Assembly: GCA_002338565.1 (NCBI GenBank)
Contig: DDIN01000008.1
Coordinates: 1,121,567 to 1,185,566, forward strand
DNA length: 64,000 nucleotides
Source of the DNA: Hyphomonadaceae bacterium UBA1849
Lineage (GTDB): Bacteria; Pseudomonadota; Alphaproteobacteria; Caulobacterales; Hyphomonadaceae
Direction of reading: 5' to 3'
In this document: one piece after another, positions 8,616 to 16,613 of the stretch
Layout: each line of letters starts with the position of its first letter
Numbering within the stretch: the first letter of the stretch is position 1
Made by a program: the position numbers and the translations under genes
Notes under the pieces: generated by a model
Database searches by the model: none
What the model was told of the DNA's origin: nothing
What the model saw: the letters and a program-made list of their open reading frames with translations, nothing else

Positions 8616-9590
8616 ATGGAACTGACTGACATTGCAGAATTCGTCACAGACCCGGGCATGCTGGCCGCTGTGTTCGCAGCCGTTGCATGTTTTGCCACGA
8701 TCCTGACGATTGCCCTGCCTGCCTTTCAGAGTGACAAGCTGGAAACACGTTTGCAGGCGGTTACAAACCGACGCGAACAGTTAAGACGTCAGAACCGTGC
8801 CCAACTCGAACAAAAAGGTCTGAAGCAGAACCAGGGTTCTGGCTTCATGAAGGATACAGTGGACAAGCTGGACCTTCAAAAGCTTCTCGAAGACCCGAAT
8901 GTTAAGGACAAAATGGTTCAGGCGGGTCTGCGCGGCGGTGGACCGCTCGCAACCTTCTACTTCTTCCGATTTGCGCTTCCGTTTGCGTTTGCCGGTGCAG
9001 CGTTCTTCTATGTGTTTGTGCTGGGCATGATTCAGGCTGCGCCGCAAATGCGCATCGCGATCGTTGTCTTCGCGGCCGCTGCGGGCTTCTACGCGCCGAA
9101 CCTTTACCTCTCCAACCTCGCCAAGAAGCGTCAGGCTTCCATTATGCGCGCCTTCCCCGATGCGCTCGATATGATGCTGATCTGCGTGGAAGCGGGTATG
9201 TCCATCGAGATGGCGTTTGAACGTGTCGGTGGCGAGATCGGTGCAGCATCGACCGAGCTTGCCGAAGAGCTGAAGCTGACTAACGCAGAGCTTTCCTATC
9301 TGGCAGATCGCCGTGAGGCTTATGACAATCTTGCCAAACGGACCAACCATCCGGGCGTGAAAGCCGTGTGTATGGCGCTCGCTCAGGCTGAACGATACGG
9401 TACACCGCTTGGGTCTTCTCTGCGTGTTATGGCGAAAGAAAACCGTGAACTTCGTATTGCTGAGGCGGAGAAGAAAGCCGCGGCGCTTCCAGCTAAGCTG
9501 ACGGTTCCGATGATCGTCTTCTTCCTGCCGGTTCTTTTCCTCGTGATCCTCGGCCCGGCATACATCAAATTCACCGAGATGGAGCAGTAG
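8616..9590 (+). CDS. tadC: Tad platform protein TadC (type II secretion F family)
   Basis: Second platform protein, 324 residues, expected to form a complex with TadB in the inner membrane. It has an N-terminal membrane segment (AAVFAAVACFATILTIALPA), a basic Gln-rich linker and a T2SSF domain containing FPDALDMMLICVEAGMSIE and RYGTPLGSSLRVMAKENREL. The final membrane helix is PMIVFFLPVLFLVILGPAY. It closes the same-strand cpa/tad run; TadE/F/G-type minor pilins are not in this window. Confidence 0.93.
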   Translation: MELTDIAEFVTDPGMLAAVFAAVACFATILTIALPAFQSDKLETRLQAVTNRREQLRRQNRAQLEQKGLKQNQGSGFMKDTVDKLDLQKLLEDPNVKDKMVQAGLRGGGPLATFYFFRFALPFAFAGAAFFYVFVLGMIQAAPQMRIAIVVFAAAAGFYAPNLYLSNLAKKRQASIMRAFPDALDMMLICVEAGMSIEMAFERVGGEIGAASTELAEELKLTNAELSYLADRREAYDNLAKRTNHPGVKAVCMALAQAERYGTPLGSSLRVMAKENRELRIAEAEKKAAALPAKLTVPMIVFFLPVLFLVILGPAYIKFTEMEQ

Positions 9591-9621
9591 GGCTCTACAC
9601 CCTTACTGTTTTGGTAAAGAC

Positions 9622-9643
9622 GCCGGTTAAAATTTGAACCGGC
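9622..9643 (+). terminator. Possible terminator hairpin after tadC
   Basis: GCCGGTT and AACCGGC form a 7-bp perfect stem around AAAATTTG, 31 bases after the tadC stop. The T-run is missing (TCTATAA follows), so efficiency is doubtful; it may only stabilise the mRNA end. Confidence 0.35.
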
Positions 9644-9719
9644 TCTATAAACGTTTGTGTGGAAATGTCCGTTAGGATGTGAAGCTGACAGGAACGGGAT
9701 TTGTTAGAAGGACACTCCG

Positions 9720-10142
9720 TTGGAAACATTCACTTCCCACCTTCGTGCTGTGTACGGGATTTTCGCCGCTGGCGTGATGGCTATCTTTCTGCAGGCAGCC
9801 GCCTACAGTCATAGCCTGTGGCTAGGTGACCGTACCTTTATGATTGGCCTTGTCGCGCTGACCGTTTCGGCTGCGTTTTATGCCTGTTCAAGGTTTGATC
9901 GGGTCGCAATGGCGAGCCTGATTTCCATGGTCGCATCTTTTGCGGCGCTTGCGCCATTCACCAGCTTTAACTGGCTGATCCGTAACATGTATTACGATCT
10001 GCAAATCCCGTTTTCAGATCCGACAATTCGCGGACCGTTCGTGACTTACGTCATTCTGCCAATGGTTGTGCTTGCCATCACTATTCCGCCTGTAGGCCGT
10101 TTCTTCCGGAAAGACCGCAGGCTTCCTGAAAGCGTTATCTAA
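9720..10142 (+). CDS. Small polytopic membrane protein of unknown function
   Basis: A 140-residue protein with about four hydrophobic segments (AVYGIFAAGVMAIFLQAAAY, FMIGLVALTVSAAFYA, MASLISMVASFAALAPF and FVTYVILPMVVLAITIPPVG) and a basic end (RFFRKDRRLPESVI). I do not recognise a family. It starts with TTG at 9720, seven bases after an AAGGA signal; no better start is present. It lies between tadC and the convergent tadD-like gene and may or may not belong to the pilus set. Confidence 0.7.
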   Translation: METFTSHLRAVYGIFAAGVMAIFLQAAAYSHSLWLGDRTFMIGLVALTVSAAFYACSRFDRVAMASLISMVASFAALAPFTSFNWLIRNMYYDLQIPFSDPTIRGPFVTYVILPMVVLAITIPPVGRFFRKDRRLPESVI

Positions 10143-10145
10143 AGC

Positions 10146-10961
10146 CTACTCGTCTGTCGTGCCGCGTAGCGTAGAATAGTTGCGCTGGCGCGGTGTGAGC
10201 ATGGCGCGGAAATAATCGATATTGGCGTCGACCAGTTCGTCCGGCAAATCTGCGGCGCCGACATCGCGGGCCTCGTCGAATTTACCCTGAATACTCAGAA
10301 CAAGCGCCAGATTCTGGCGTTCGCGTGCACCGGCTTCCGGCTGGACGACCGCGCGGCGCAGATAGATTTCGGCTTCTTCCGGATTGCCTGTCAGCGCGAG
10401 TGATAGCCCGAGATTAGACAAAGCGGCAGCCGAATTCGGATCACGTTCCAGAACGCGGCGATAGGTATTCTGTGCTTCACGGTGACGGCCTGTCTGGTCA
10501 TAGGCAACGCCCAGCGCGACGGGAATGGAGAGATCATCCGGCGCGGCAACCATAGCCCGGCGCAAAATGTTTACAGAGCCGTTTGCATCTCCGCTGGTCA
10601 GAAGCGATTTACCTAAGTGAGACAGAAGCTCTGCATTGTTCGGCGCCATAGCGAGCGCCTGCGAGGCAACTTCCTGCGCGCGCTGTTCACTGCCAATGGC
10701 ACGAAGTGCGCCGACAAATTCAACAGCCGCTTCCATGTCGCCGGGGCTGCGTTCGAATTCCATGCCCCAGAATGTCGCTTGCGTGATCGGGTCCTGATTG
10801 CGGATGGCCTCACGCTCTTCGTCTGTCGCCGGCAGAAGGCTCTCATTGGCAACGGACTCGCGATAGGCGAGCTCTTCGTCGGTCGGGCCGTGCGCACAGG
10901 CGGCAAGTGCGCCAACACAGAGAAGAGAAAGGGCTGCACGTGAGGTCTTTACGGCAAACAT
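10146..10961 (-). CDS. tadD: TadD-like tetratricopeptide lipoprotein
   Basis: Lipoprotein of 271 residues with the lipobox LAAC at residues 19-22 and several TPR units. Examples are ELLSHLGKSLLTSGDANGSV, IPVALGVAYDQTGRHREAQN and AALSNLGLSLALTGNPEEAE. In Tad systems TadD is a TPR lipoprotein thought to act like a pilotin for secretin assembly. It faces the rest of the cluster tail-to-tail, with only 3 bases between its stop and that of the preceding gene. Assignment to TadD rests on the lipobox, repeats, size and location, because TPR lipoproteins are otherwise diverse. Confidence 0.78.
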   Translation of the reverse strand: MFAVKTSRAALSLLCVGALAACAHGPTDEELAYRESVANESLLPATDEEREAIRNQDPITQATFWGMEFERSPGDMEAAVEFVGALRAIGSEQRAQEVASQALAMAPNNAELLSHLGKSLLTSGDANGSVNILRRAMVAAPDDLSIPVALGVAYDQTGRHREAQNTYRRVLERDPNSAAALSNLGLSLALTGNPEEAEIYLRRAVVQPEAGARERQNLALVLSIQGKFDEARDVGAADLPDELVDANIDYFRAMLTPRQRNYSTLRGTTDE

Positions 10962-11112
10962 AGCGGACTCCAGGGAATCTAATTCCGTAAAAATCGACGA
11001 TTTGCGTCAAGGATTGGTTAAGACCTGTTGATTTCTGCCCTCTTTCCCTGCCCCACGGATTGGAAGAGGGCGCGGCGCCCCCTAGATTGAACGAGAATCA
11101 AGGGAGCCATTT

Positions 11113-12486
11113 ATGCCGACAGCTTACTTCACCGCCTCACACGCCGCCCCGATCCCTGTCGATCTCGTGACGAGTGACATTCTGGAAGATTATCTGTCGG
11201 CGCAGTCTGAGTATGCGCGCGCGGTTCTGAACGCTGAGGGCTTTAAGGCTGCAGCGGGCAATCTGGTCCGTCTGCCGGATATGACGGGCAATCTCTCCCG
11301 CATCGCCTTCGGCATGGGCGATGGTAAAGCACCTCTGGGTGTGGCGGCGCTTTCTTCGGCTCTGAAAGGCGGCACTTACCGGTTCGATTTCATCGCTGAT
11401 GGTCTTGAAAAATCCGTGCTTCATGTCGGTTGGGCAGATGGGGCGTATAAATTCGACCGCTACAAAGCCCGTTCGGCTGACGCGCCCGTTCTGGTCATTC
11501 CGGATGTCGGTGAGCTGGATGCAGCTGTAAAATTTGCAGATAGCATCGAGCTGCTTCGTAATCTGGTGAATACACCGGCGCAGGATCTGTCTCCGTCCAT
11601 TCTTCAGGCCGAGATTGCGAGCCTCGCTGAAGAGTTTGGCGCCGAGCTTAAATCCGTAGTGGGTGACGAGCTTCTGGAGCAGAACTATCCGATGATCCAT
11701 GCGGTTGGCCGCGCAGCAGAGTATGAGCCGCGCTTTATGGAGCTGACATGGGGTGATGCGTCCAAGCCGAAGCTGGCAATCGTTGGTAAGGGCATCACGT
11801 TTGATACCGGTGGTCTCGATCTGAAAACCGGTGGCTATATGCGCCTCATGAAGAAAGATATGGGCGGCTCCGCGCACGCGATTGCGCTTGCGCGTCTGGT
11901 TATGGCGCACGGCTTGCCAGTTAATCTGAAGCTCTGCATTCCAGCTGCTGAAAACGCGATTGGTGCCGGTGCCTTCCGTCCGGGCGACGTGCTGGATTCA
12001 CGTAAAGGCCTGACGGTAGAGATCGACAATACAGACGCTGAAGGCCGCCTCGTTCTGGCCGATGCGCTCACCCGCGCGCAGGAAGAGGGCGAACCAGACC
12101 TGCTGATCGACTTTGCAACGCTGACAGGCGCTGCGCGTGTCGCTATGGGCCCGGAAGTTGCGCCATTCTATACCGATGATGATGTGCTGGCTGCGAGCAT
12201 TGCTGATGCCTCGTCAGCGGTGGCAGACCCAGCATGGCGTATGCCGCTCTGGATGCCGTATGAGAGCATGCTCTCAAGCGATATTGCAGACTGCCAGAAC
12301 TCTGCCAAAGGCCCGATGGGCGGCTCAATTACGGCTGGCCTGTTCCTGAAAAAATTCGTGGATGCGCCAAGCTGGGTGCATTGGGATGTCTGGGCATGGC
12401 GCCATGCCAAGTTCGGCAATCCTGAAGGCGCTGCTGCGCAAGGCCTTCGCGCCATGTTTGAGGTTCTGAAGACGCGCTATAGCTGA
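11113..12486 (+). CDS. M17 family leucyl aminopeptidase
   Basis: Dinuclear-metal aminopeptidase of 457 residues releasing N-terminal residues from cytoplasmic peptides. The metal/catalytic region is intact: GKGITFDTGGLDLKTGGY (residues about 222-239), the second Lys/Asp region LMKKDMGGSAHAIALARL and the signature NTDAEGRLVLADALTRA near residue 307. The C-terminal SITAGLFLKKFVD and WVHWDVWAW stretches also fit. The N-terminal domain is short and of the divergent PepA-like alphaproteobacterial type. AGGGAGCC precedes the ATG. Confidence 0.9.
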   Translation: MPTAYFTASHAAPIPVDLVTSDILEDYLSAQSEYARAVLNAEGFKAAAGNLVRLPDMTGNLSRIAFGMGDGKAPLGVAALSSALKGGTYRFDFIADGLEKSVLHVGWADGAYKFDRYKARSADAPVLVIPDVGELDAAVKFADSIELLRNLVNTPAQDLSPSILQAEIASLAEEFGAELKSVVGDELLEQNYPMIHAVGRAAEYEPRFMELTWGDASKPKLAIVGKGITFDTGGLDLKTGGYMRLMKKDMGGSAHAIALARLVMAHGLPVNLKLCIPAAENAIGAGAFRPGDVLDSRKGLTVEIDNTDAEGRLVLADALTRAQEEGEPDLLIDFATLTGAARVAMGPEVAPFYTDDDVLAASIADASSAVADPAWRMPLWMPYESMLSSDIADCQNSAKGPMGGSITAGLFLKKFVDAPSWVHWDVWAWRHAKFGNPEGAAAQGLRAMFEVLKTRYS

Positions 12487-12550
12487 TCTTTGGGTGGCTG
12501 CGGCCTTGAGTTCGTTCCGTGTTTGTCAGAGACGAACTGGAGCGATTAAC

Positions 12551-14263
12551 TTACCAGCCGCCTCCGCCACCACCACCGCCGCCGCCGCCGGAAAACCCTC
12601 CGCCACCACCGCCAGAGCTGGAGGATGGCTGAACGGATGCCGTTGCGACACCTGAGCTGATCGAGCTTTCCATGGCGCGGTTCATGGAATGGAGCGAGTG
12701 GCCCATCATATGACCGGTATACCAGCCGGGATTATAATTCCGGGCCTCTTCCGGCAGTACGTCTTCAAAGTATTTCGTCCACGGCTTTTCGACATCAAGC
12801 GCGATCGCATAGGGCAATAGCTCTTCATATCGGGCCTTGGACATAGGCGGCAGACGGTCGCCATGCGGGTCGACCGAGTTCATCTGCGCCTTTTCAGCCT
12901 TCTCCATATAGAGCTTCAGACCGGCGATCTCAGAACGCGCTTTCTCGCCCTTTCTGGTCTGCGCGGGCATGAGATACATGAAGACCAGATTGACGATGAT
13001 CAGGGCTGCAATCGCCACGGCATGCCAGACTGTCCAATTGATCGTGACCGCGAGCGCGATGCCAATCGCGATAAGGCTCGCCACCATGGAAAACAGCACA
13101 TAGCCGGTGTTCCATTTGAATTACGGATTGCCGTAATCCTTGGACACTGTGGTTTTAAAATCTTTGTACGCGGTCGCAAAACCGGAGTCATATTTCTTAC
13201 CAATGGTCTTGCTGCCAGAGGTGCCCATCAGCTTATTGAGAAGCCCGCGTTGGTAAGGTGCAATCTCCGGCAACGGGCCTTCAGAATCTGCATCCTTGCG
13301 CGTGAACGTAACTTCCTTCTTGTCGGAATCGATCTCCAGATAGCCTTTTACGCCAAGGTCCATCAGGCTCGCGGTGAAGGCTTTATTGCCCTTGAAGCTG
13401 CGGTGATAGACATAGTGCGCGGCGGCTGGAGAAATGCCTTTTGGCGGGTGATAATGCGGGAAGACCGGCAGGCGGGATGCATCCCGCCCGACACGTTGCC
13501 AGGACTGGTAATAGAAGAAGACCACTCCAAAAAGAGACGCGGCCAGAAGCACGAGGCCGAGCCAGAGCTGCTGCCAGAGGTCAAACTTGTCTGCCGCTGA
13601 TGGCGGATCGATCAGGCCCGTGTCGAAGGATACCGACATGGTGAAGCCTTCCTGACGGCCCAGAGCGCGGGTAATGCGCGCCTCAACCGTATTGTCCAGA
13701 ATGTCTGCGCGGGCATCGCTTCGTGTCGATCCCTGCGGACCTGTATAAAGGCTGACATCCTGAAAGCTTACCCCGTCTGGAAAGCGCGCGGTCACGCTCG
13801 CTTTTTCAATCGGGAAATCCCAGTAGGAGCCGGTGACGTTCCAGTAAAGCTCGTCAAAGCTCTCATTATAGCGGACCTGATTTCTGACGAGATAACGAAT
13901 TTCGTAAGTCTGCCGCTCACCGCGCGGCAGATAGATATCGGGGTCACCGATCCGGATATAATAGGCGTTATCTTCGCTATAAGTCTCGTAGGGTTCTTCG
14001 CGCCCGTTTCGCGTCACCTCCATCACATCATAGCGATACTCGAACCGGTGGTTTTCCTCATTGCCGAAATAGCGGGGCAGGGCGCGGAAGATACCGCGCT
14101 GGATGGACTGGCCCATCGCGGTAACTGCAATGCTTTCGGAGACAACAAAGTCGCCATCGGTACGGACTTCGATATCGACATCAAAATCGTGAATACGTTC
14201 CTGCGCGAAGCCCGGAAGAGTGAACAACAGCGTGGCAAGGCTGATCAGAAGGGCGCGGACCAT
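12551..14263 (-). pseudogene. DUF2207 membrane protein split by an in-frame stop codon
   Basis: Reading from 14263, a signal peptide (LISLATLLFTLPGFAQE), a DUF2207 extracytoplasmic domain, a membrane helix and a cytoplasmic part run for 380 codons. They reach KDYGNP followed by TAA at 13121-13123. The same frame continues at once with FKWNTGY and 182 more codons: two membrane helices, a linker and the Gly-rich C-terminus (SGGGGGGFSGGGGGGGGG) usual for this family. Without the stop the product would be about 570 residues, matching intact relatives. One base change (for example TAT to TAA) explains the break. A sequencing error, recent inactivation or two separately translated halves (GTG at 13099) are all possible. 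It lies directly downstream of lemA, its common neighbour. Confidence 0.85.
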
Positions 14264-14268
14264 AGGGC

Positions 14269-14829
14269 TTATCCGTTCAGAGAGATATTCGGGTTCAGGC
14301 GGTCGACCTCTTCGATCTCGAAGAACTCACGCGGGCCGAAATTAAAAATGCCGGCGAAAATGTTGGACGGGAAGCTCTCGCGCGCGGTGTTATAGTCGCG
14401 CACCGCGCCGTTAAAGAAGCGGCGGGCATAGGAAATCTCGTCCTCTGTTTTCGAAAGCTCTTTCTGAAGAGAGAGGAATTGCTCATTGGCTTTCAGGTCC
14501 GGATAGGCCTCTGCCAGCGCAAACAGGCGTGTCAGCCCCTGACTGATCTCGCTCTCGCCCGCCTGACGTTCTGCGGTTGGTTCGTCCGGAGCGGTGAGGA
14601 CGCGGTTGCGTGTCTCGATAATCTCTTCCAGCGTGCCGCGCTCATGCTCGGCATAGCCTTTCACCACCTCGACAAGGTTCGGGATAAGGTCGGCGCGGCG
14701 TTTCAGCTGCACATCAATGTCAGACCAGCCATTGTCGACCATCAGCTTTTTGGCTGTCAGCGTGTTGTAGATGATGACGGTGATCGTCACGCAAAGCGCC
14801 GCCAGGCCAATAAAAATGTAGGAAATCAT
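14269..14829 (-). CDS. lemA: LemA family protein
   Basis: Membrane-anchored coiled-coil protein of 186 residues with an N-terminal membrane helix (ISYIFIGLAALCVTITVIIY). The LemA core follows: NGWSDIDVQLKRRADLIPNL, VKGYAEHERGTLEEIIETRN and YARRFFNGAVRDYNTARESF, ending in a PREFFEIEE motif. The biochemical role of LemA is not settled. It is very often found, as here, with a DUF2207 protein, suggesting a shared envelope function. The ATG at 14829 puts the membrane helix at the N-terminus; an in-frame GTG at 14847 would add six residues. Confidence 0.93.
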   Translation of the reverse strand: MISYIFIGLAALCVTITVIIYNTLTAKKLMVDNGWSDIDVQLKRRADLIPNLVEVVKGYAEHERGTLEEIIETRNRVLTAPDEPTAERQAGESEISQGLTRLFALAEAYPDLKANEQFLSLQKELSKTEDEISYARRFFNGAVRDYNTARESFPSNIFAGIFNFGPREFFEIEEVDRLNPNISLNG

Positions 14830-14913
14830 GTTTCGTCCCGTTCTCACCCCATACCGGATTTGAATCTAACGCGGAGTGAGGTGCGCCGACAAGCAGTGTC
14901 TTGCGCGCAATAA

Positions 14914-14940
14914 AAAACCCCGGCCGGAGCCGGGGTTTGA
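14914..14940 (-). terminator. Rho-independent terminator of the BI-1 gene
   Basis: ACCCCGGC and GCCGGGGT form a G+C-rich stem. On the reverse strand it is followed by TTTTTTATT, 24 bases after the stop of the gene ending at 14964. It therefore terminates the reverse-strand transcript before lemA. Confidence 0.88.
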
Positions 14941-14963
14941 TGTTTCAGGCATTTGCCCTGAGC

Positions 14964-15731
14964 TTAGTCGTCGCCACCACTCATCAGCGCCAGAATGAAC
15001 TGGAACATGTTGATGAAGTTGATGTAGAGGCTCAGCGCGCCGTAAGTTGTTGCAACTGACATTGCGCGCTCATTGCCGCCCAGTTCGTAATACTGGAATT
15101 TGAGGCGCTGTGTGTCGAACGCGGTCAGGCCAGCAAAGATCAGCACACCACCAATTGAGATAAAGAAGCTCATCATAGAGCTTGCGATGAACATGTTGAT
15201 GATCATCGCTGCGATCAGGCCAAACACGGCCATCATCAGGAAGTTACCAATTGGCGTGAGGTCGCGCTTCGTTGTGTAACCCCAGAGTGACATGCCGCCA
15301 AACGCGATTGCAGTCGTCAGGAAGGCTTTGGCCATAGTTGCCATGCCGTCTGGAATACCTGCGTACACCCAGACAAGAAGACCCATGCCAGTACCGATCA
15401 GAGAAACGACCGACCAGTAGATGACGCTAGCGCCAACCGGAGACGGGTTCTTCATGACGAAAGCCGAACCGAAAAGAATGGCGATCGGGCCGAAAGCTAC
15501 GATGTAATACAGGATCGAAAGGCCTGTGATCTCACCAGCCGCGTTCGTTGCGAAGAACATGTTGATCAGTGAAGTGTTCGCAACAACAAAAGCGAGAATA
15601 GCCGTCCATGCGAGGCCCAGTCCCATTTTGTTGAACACGCCAAGCATGAACTTGCGCAGGCCTACATCAACCGACGCGTCCATTGTGCCGGCGGGCATCT
15701 GGCCTGCACGAGCGAAATTGAAATCGTTCAT
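14964..15731 (-). CDS. Bax inhibitor-1/YccA family membrane protein
   Basis: Integral inner-membrane protein of 255 residues with about seven hydrophobic helices. The family end is clear: GGVLIFAGLTAFDTQRLKF, GALSLYINFINMFQFIL and a short acidic tail (GGDD). The N-terminal 30 residues are polar. Bacterial members (YccA, YbhL) have been linked to modulation of the FtsH protease and to calcium leak; which applies here cannot be read from the sequence. It is divergent from rimP and has its own terminator. Confidence 0.93.
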   Translation of the reverse strand: MNDFNFARAGQMPAGTMDASVDVGLRKFMLGVFNKMGLGLAWTAILAFVVANTSLINMFFATNAAGEITGLSILYYIVAFGPIAILFGSAFVMKNPSPVGASVIYWSVVSLIGTGMGLLVWVYAGIPDGMATMAKAFLTTAIAFGGMSLWGYTTKRDLTPIGNFLMMAVFGLIAAMIINMFIASSMMSFFISIGGVLIFAGLTAFDTQRLKFQYYELGGNERAMSVATTYGALSLYINFINMFQFILALMSGGDD

Positions 15732-16031
15732 AATTCCACCTTATTAGGTCAGCCCGCACTATTGCGGATTGCCTATAATATGGAAGCCAGCATATCGTTT
15801 TGCAAGAAAAACCGGCATGCGGCACATCGAATAACCGACCCTGAGTGTTGGTCTTACGGCGTATATCGGCTGACATTTGTGTGAAGTGTAGATGCAGGTA
15901 TCACAGCCGCCTCACACAAATGCTCGACAAGATCATCGTTAAGCGTTATAAGAGCCTCAAATCGCTAAATAGTTGGCGGCGGCTCGGGGAAAACCGGGTC
16001 GCCGTTTTTCGTTCCTGAAAGTCAGTCAATC
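15732..16031. other. 300-base divergent intergenic region before rimP
   Basis: No coding sequence was found. It holds an 11-bp perfect inverted repeat (CATTTGTGTGA at 15876-15886 and TCACACAAATG at 15912-15922, 25 bases apart) and, nearer rimP, a terminator-like hairpin listed separately. It must contain the promoters for both the BI-1 gene (reverse) and the rimP-nusA operon (forward). No clear tRNA is present, unlike the metY gene that precedes rimP in enterobacteria. Confidence 0.6.
15978..16009 (+). terminator. Terminator-like hairpin in the rimP-nusA leader (possible attenuator)
   Basis: GGCGGCTCGG and CCGGGTCGCC form a 10-bp stem (two G-U pairs) around GGAAAA, followed by GTTTTT. It ends 23 bases before the rimP start and points in the same direction. 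No gene upstream on this strand needs terminating, so an attenuator controlling the nusA operon is the simplest reading. NusA itself modulates such hairpins. Confidence 0.65.
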
Positions 16032-16613
16032 TTGATTACCATCAAAGGCATTGAAGAGCGCATTCTGAAATCCATCGAACCTGAAGCTGAGGCTCTGGGG
16101 CTTGAGGTCGTGCGCATTCGTATGATGGGCGGGCGTACGCCTACGCTGCAGATCATGGTCGAGAAGACGAACGGCGGAACGGACGTTGAAGACTGCGCCA
16201 AATTCTCGCGTGCCATTTCTCCGGCGCTCGATGTGCATGACTTCATCGACAATAAATACCATCTCGAGGTTTCAACGCCGGGCATTGACCGCCCGCTGAC
16301 ACGCGCGAAGGATTTTGCGCGCTGGGCCGGTCATCTGGCAAAGGTTGAACTCTCGATGCCAATTGATGGTCGTCGCCGTTTTCAGGGCGTGATCACGGAA
16401 GAGGCTGACGGCGTTGTGAAGCTCCAGCTCGATGATGATACCGAGCTGGAAGCAAACGTTGCCGACATGAGCAAAGCGAGCCTCGTGCTCACTGATGAAC
16501 TGATCGATCTTGCTCAGGCTCAGGGTGAACTGGCCGATGTAGAAGACGGCAGCTTCGACGAAATTGAAGAAGAGGGCGATGCGCCCGATACGGAAGAGGA
16601 AAACCAGTCATGA
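16032..16613 (+). CDS. rimP: Ribosome maturation factor RimP
   Basis: Assembly factor for the 30S subunit, 193 residues. The N-terminal alpha/beta domain has ALGLEVVRIRMMGGRTPTLQ and the core CAKFSRAISPALDVHDFI. STPGIDRPLTRAKDFARWAG is the family signature before the SH3-like C-terminal domain. A long acidic tail (DEIEEEGDAPDTEEENQS) extends beyond the usual length. The stop overlaps nusA by 4 bases, so the two are co-translated in the conserved rimP-nusA order. Confidence 0.95.
   Translation: MITIKGIEERILKSIEPEAEALGLEVVRIRMMGGRTPTLQIMVEKTNGGTDVEDCAKFSRAISPALDVHDFIDNKYHLEVSTPGIDRPLTRAKDFARWAGHLAKVELSMPIDGRRRFQGVITEEADGVVKLQLDDDTELEANVADMSKASLVLTDELIDLAQAQGELADVEDGSFDEIEEEGDAPDTEEENQS

Noticed and set aside
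12555..12620. Repetitive CCGCCACCACC-type stretch as a possible repeat array
   Set aside because: It encodes the Gly-rich C-terminus typical of DUF2207 proteins; not a separate repeat element.
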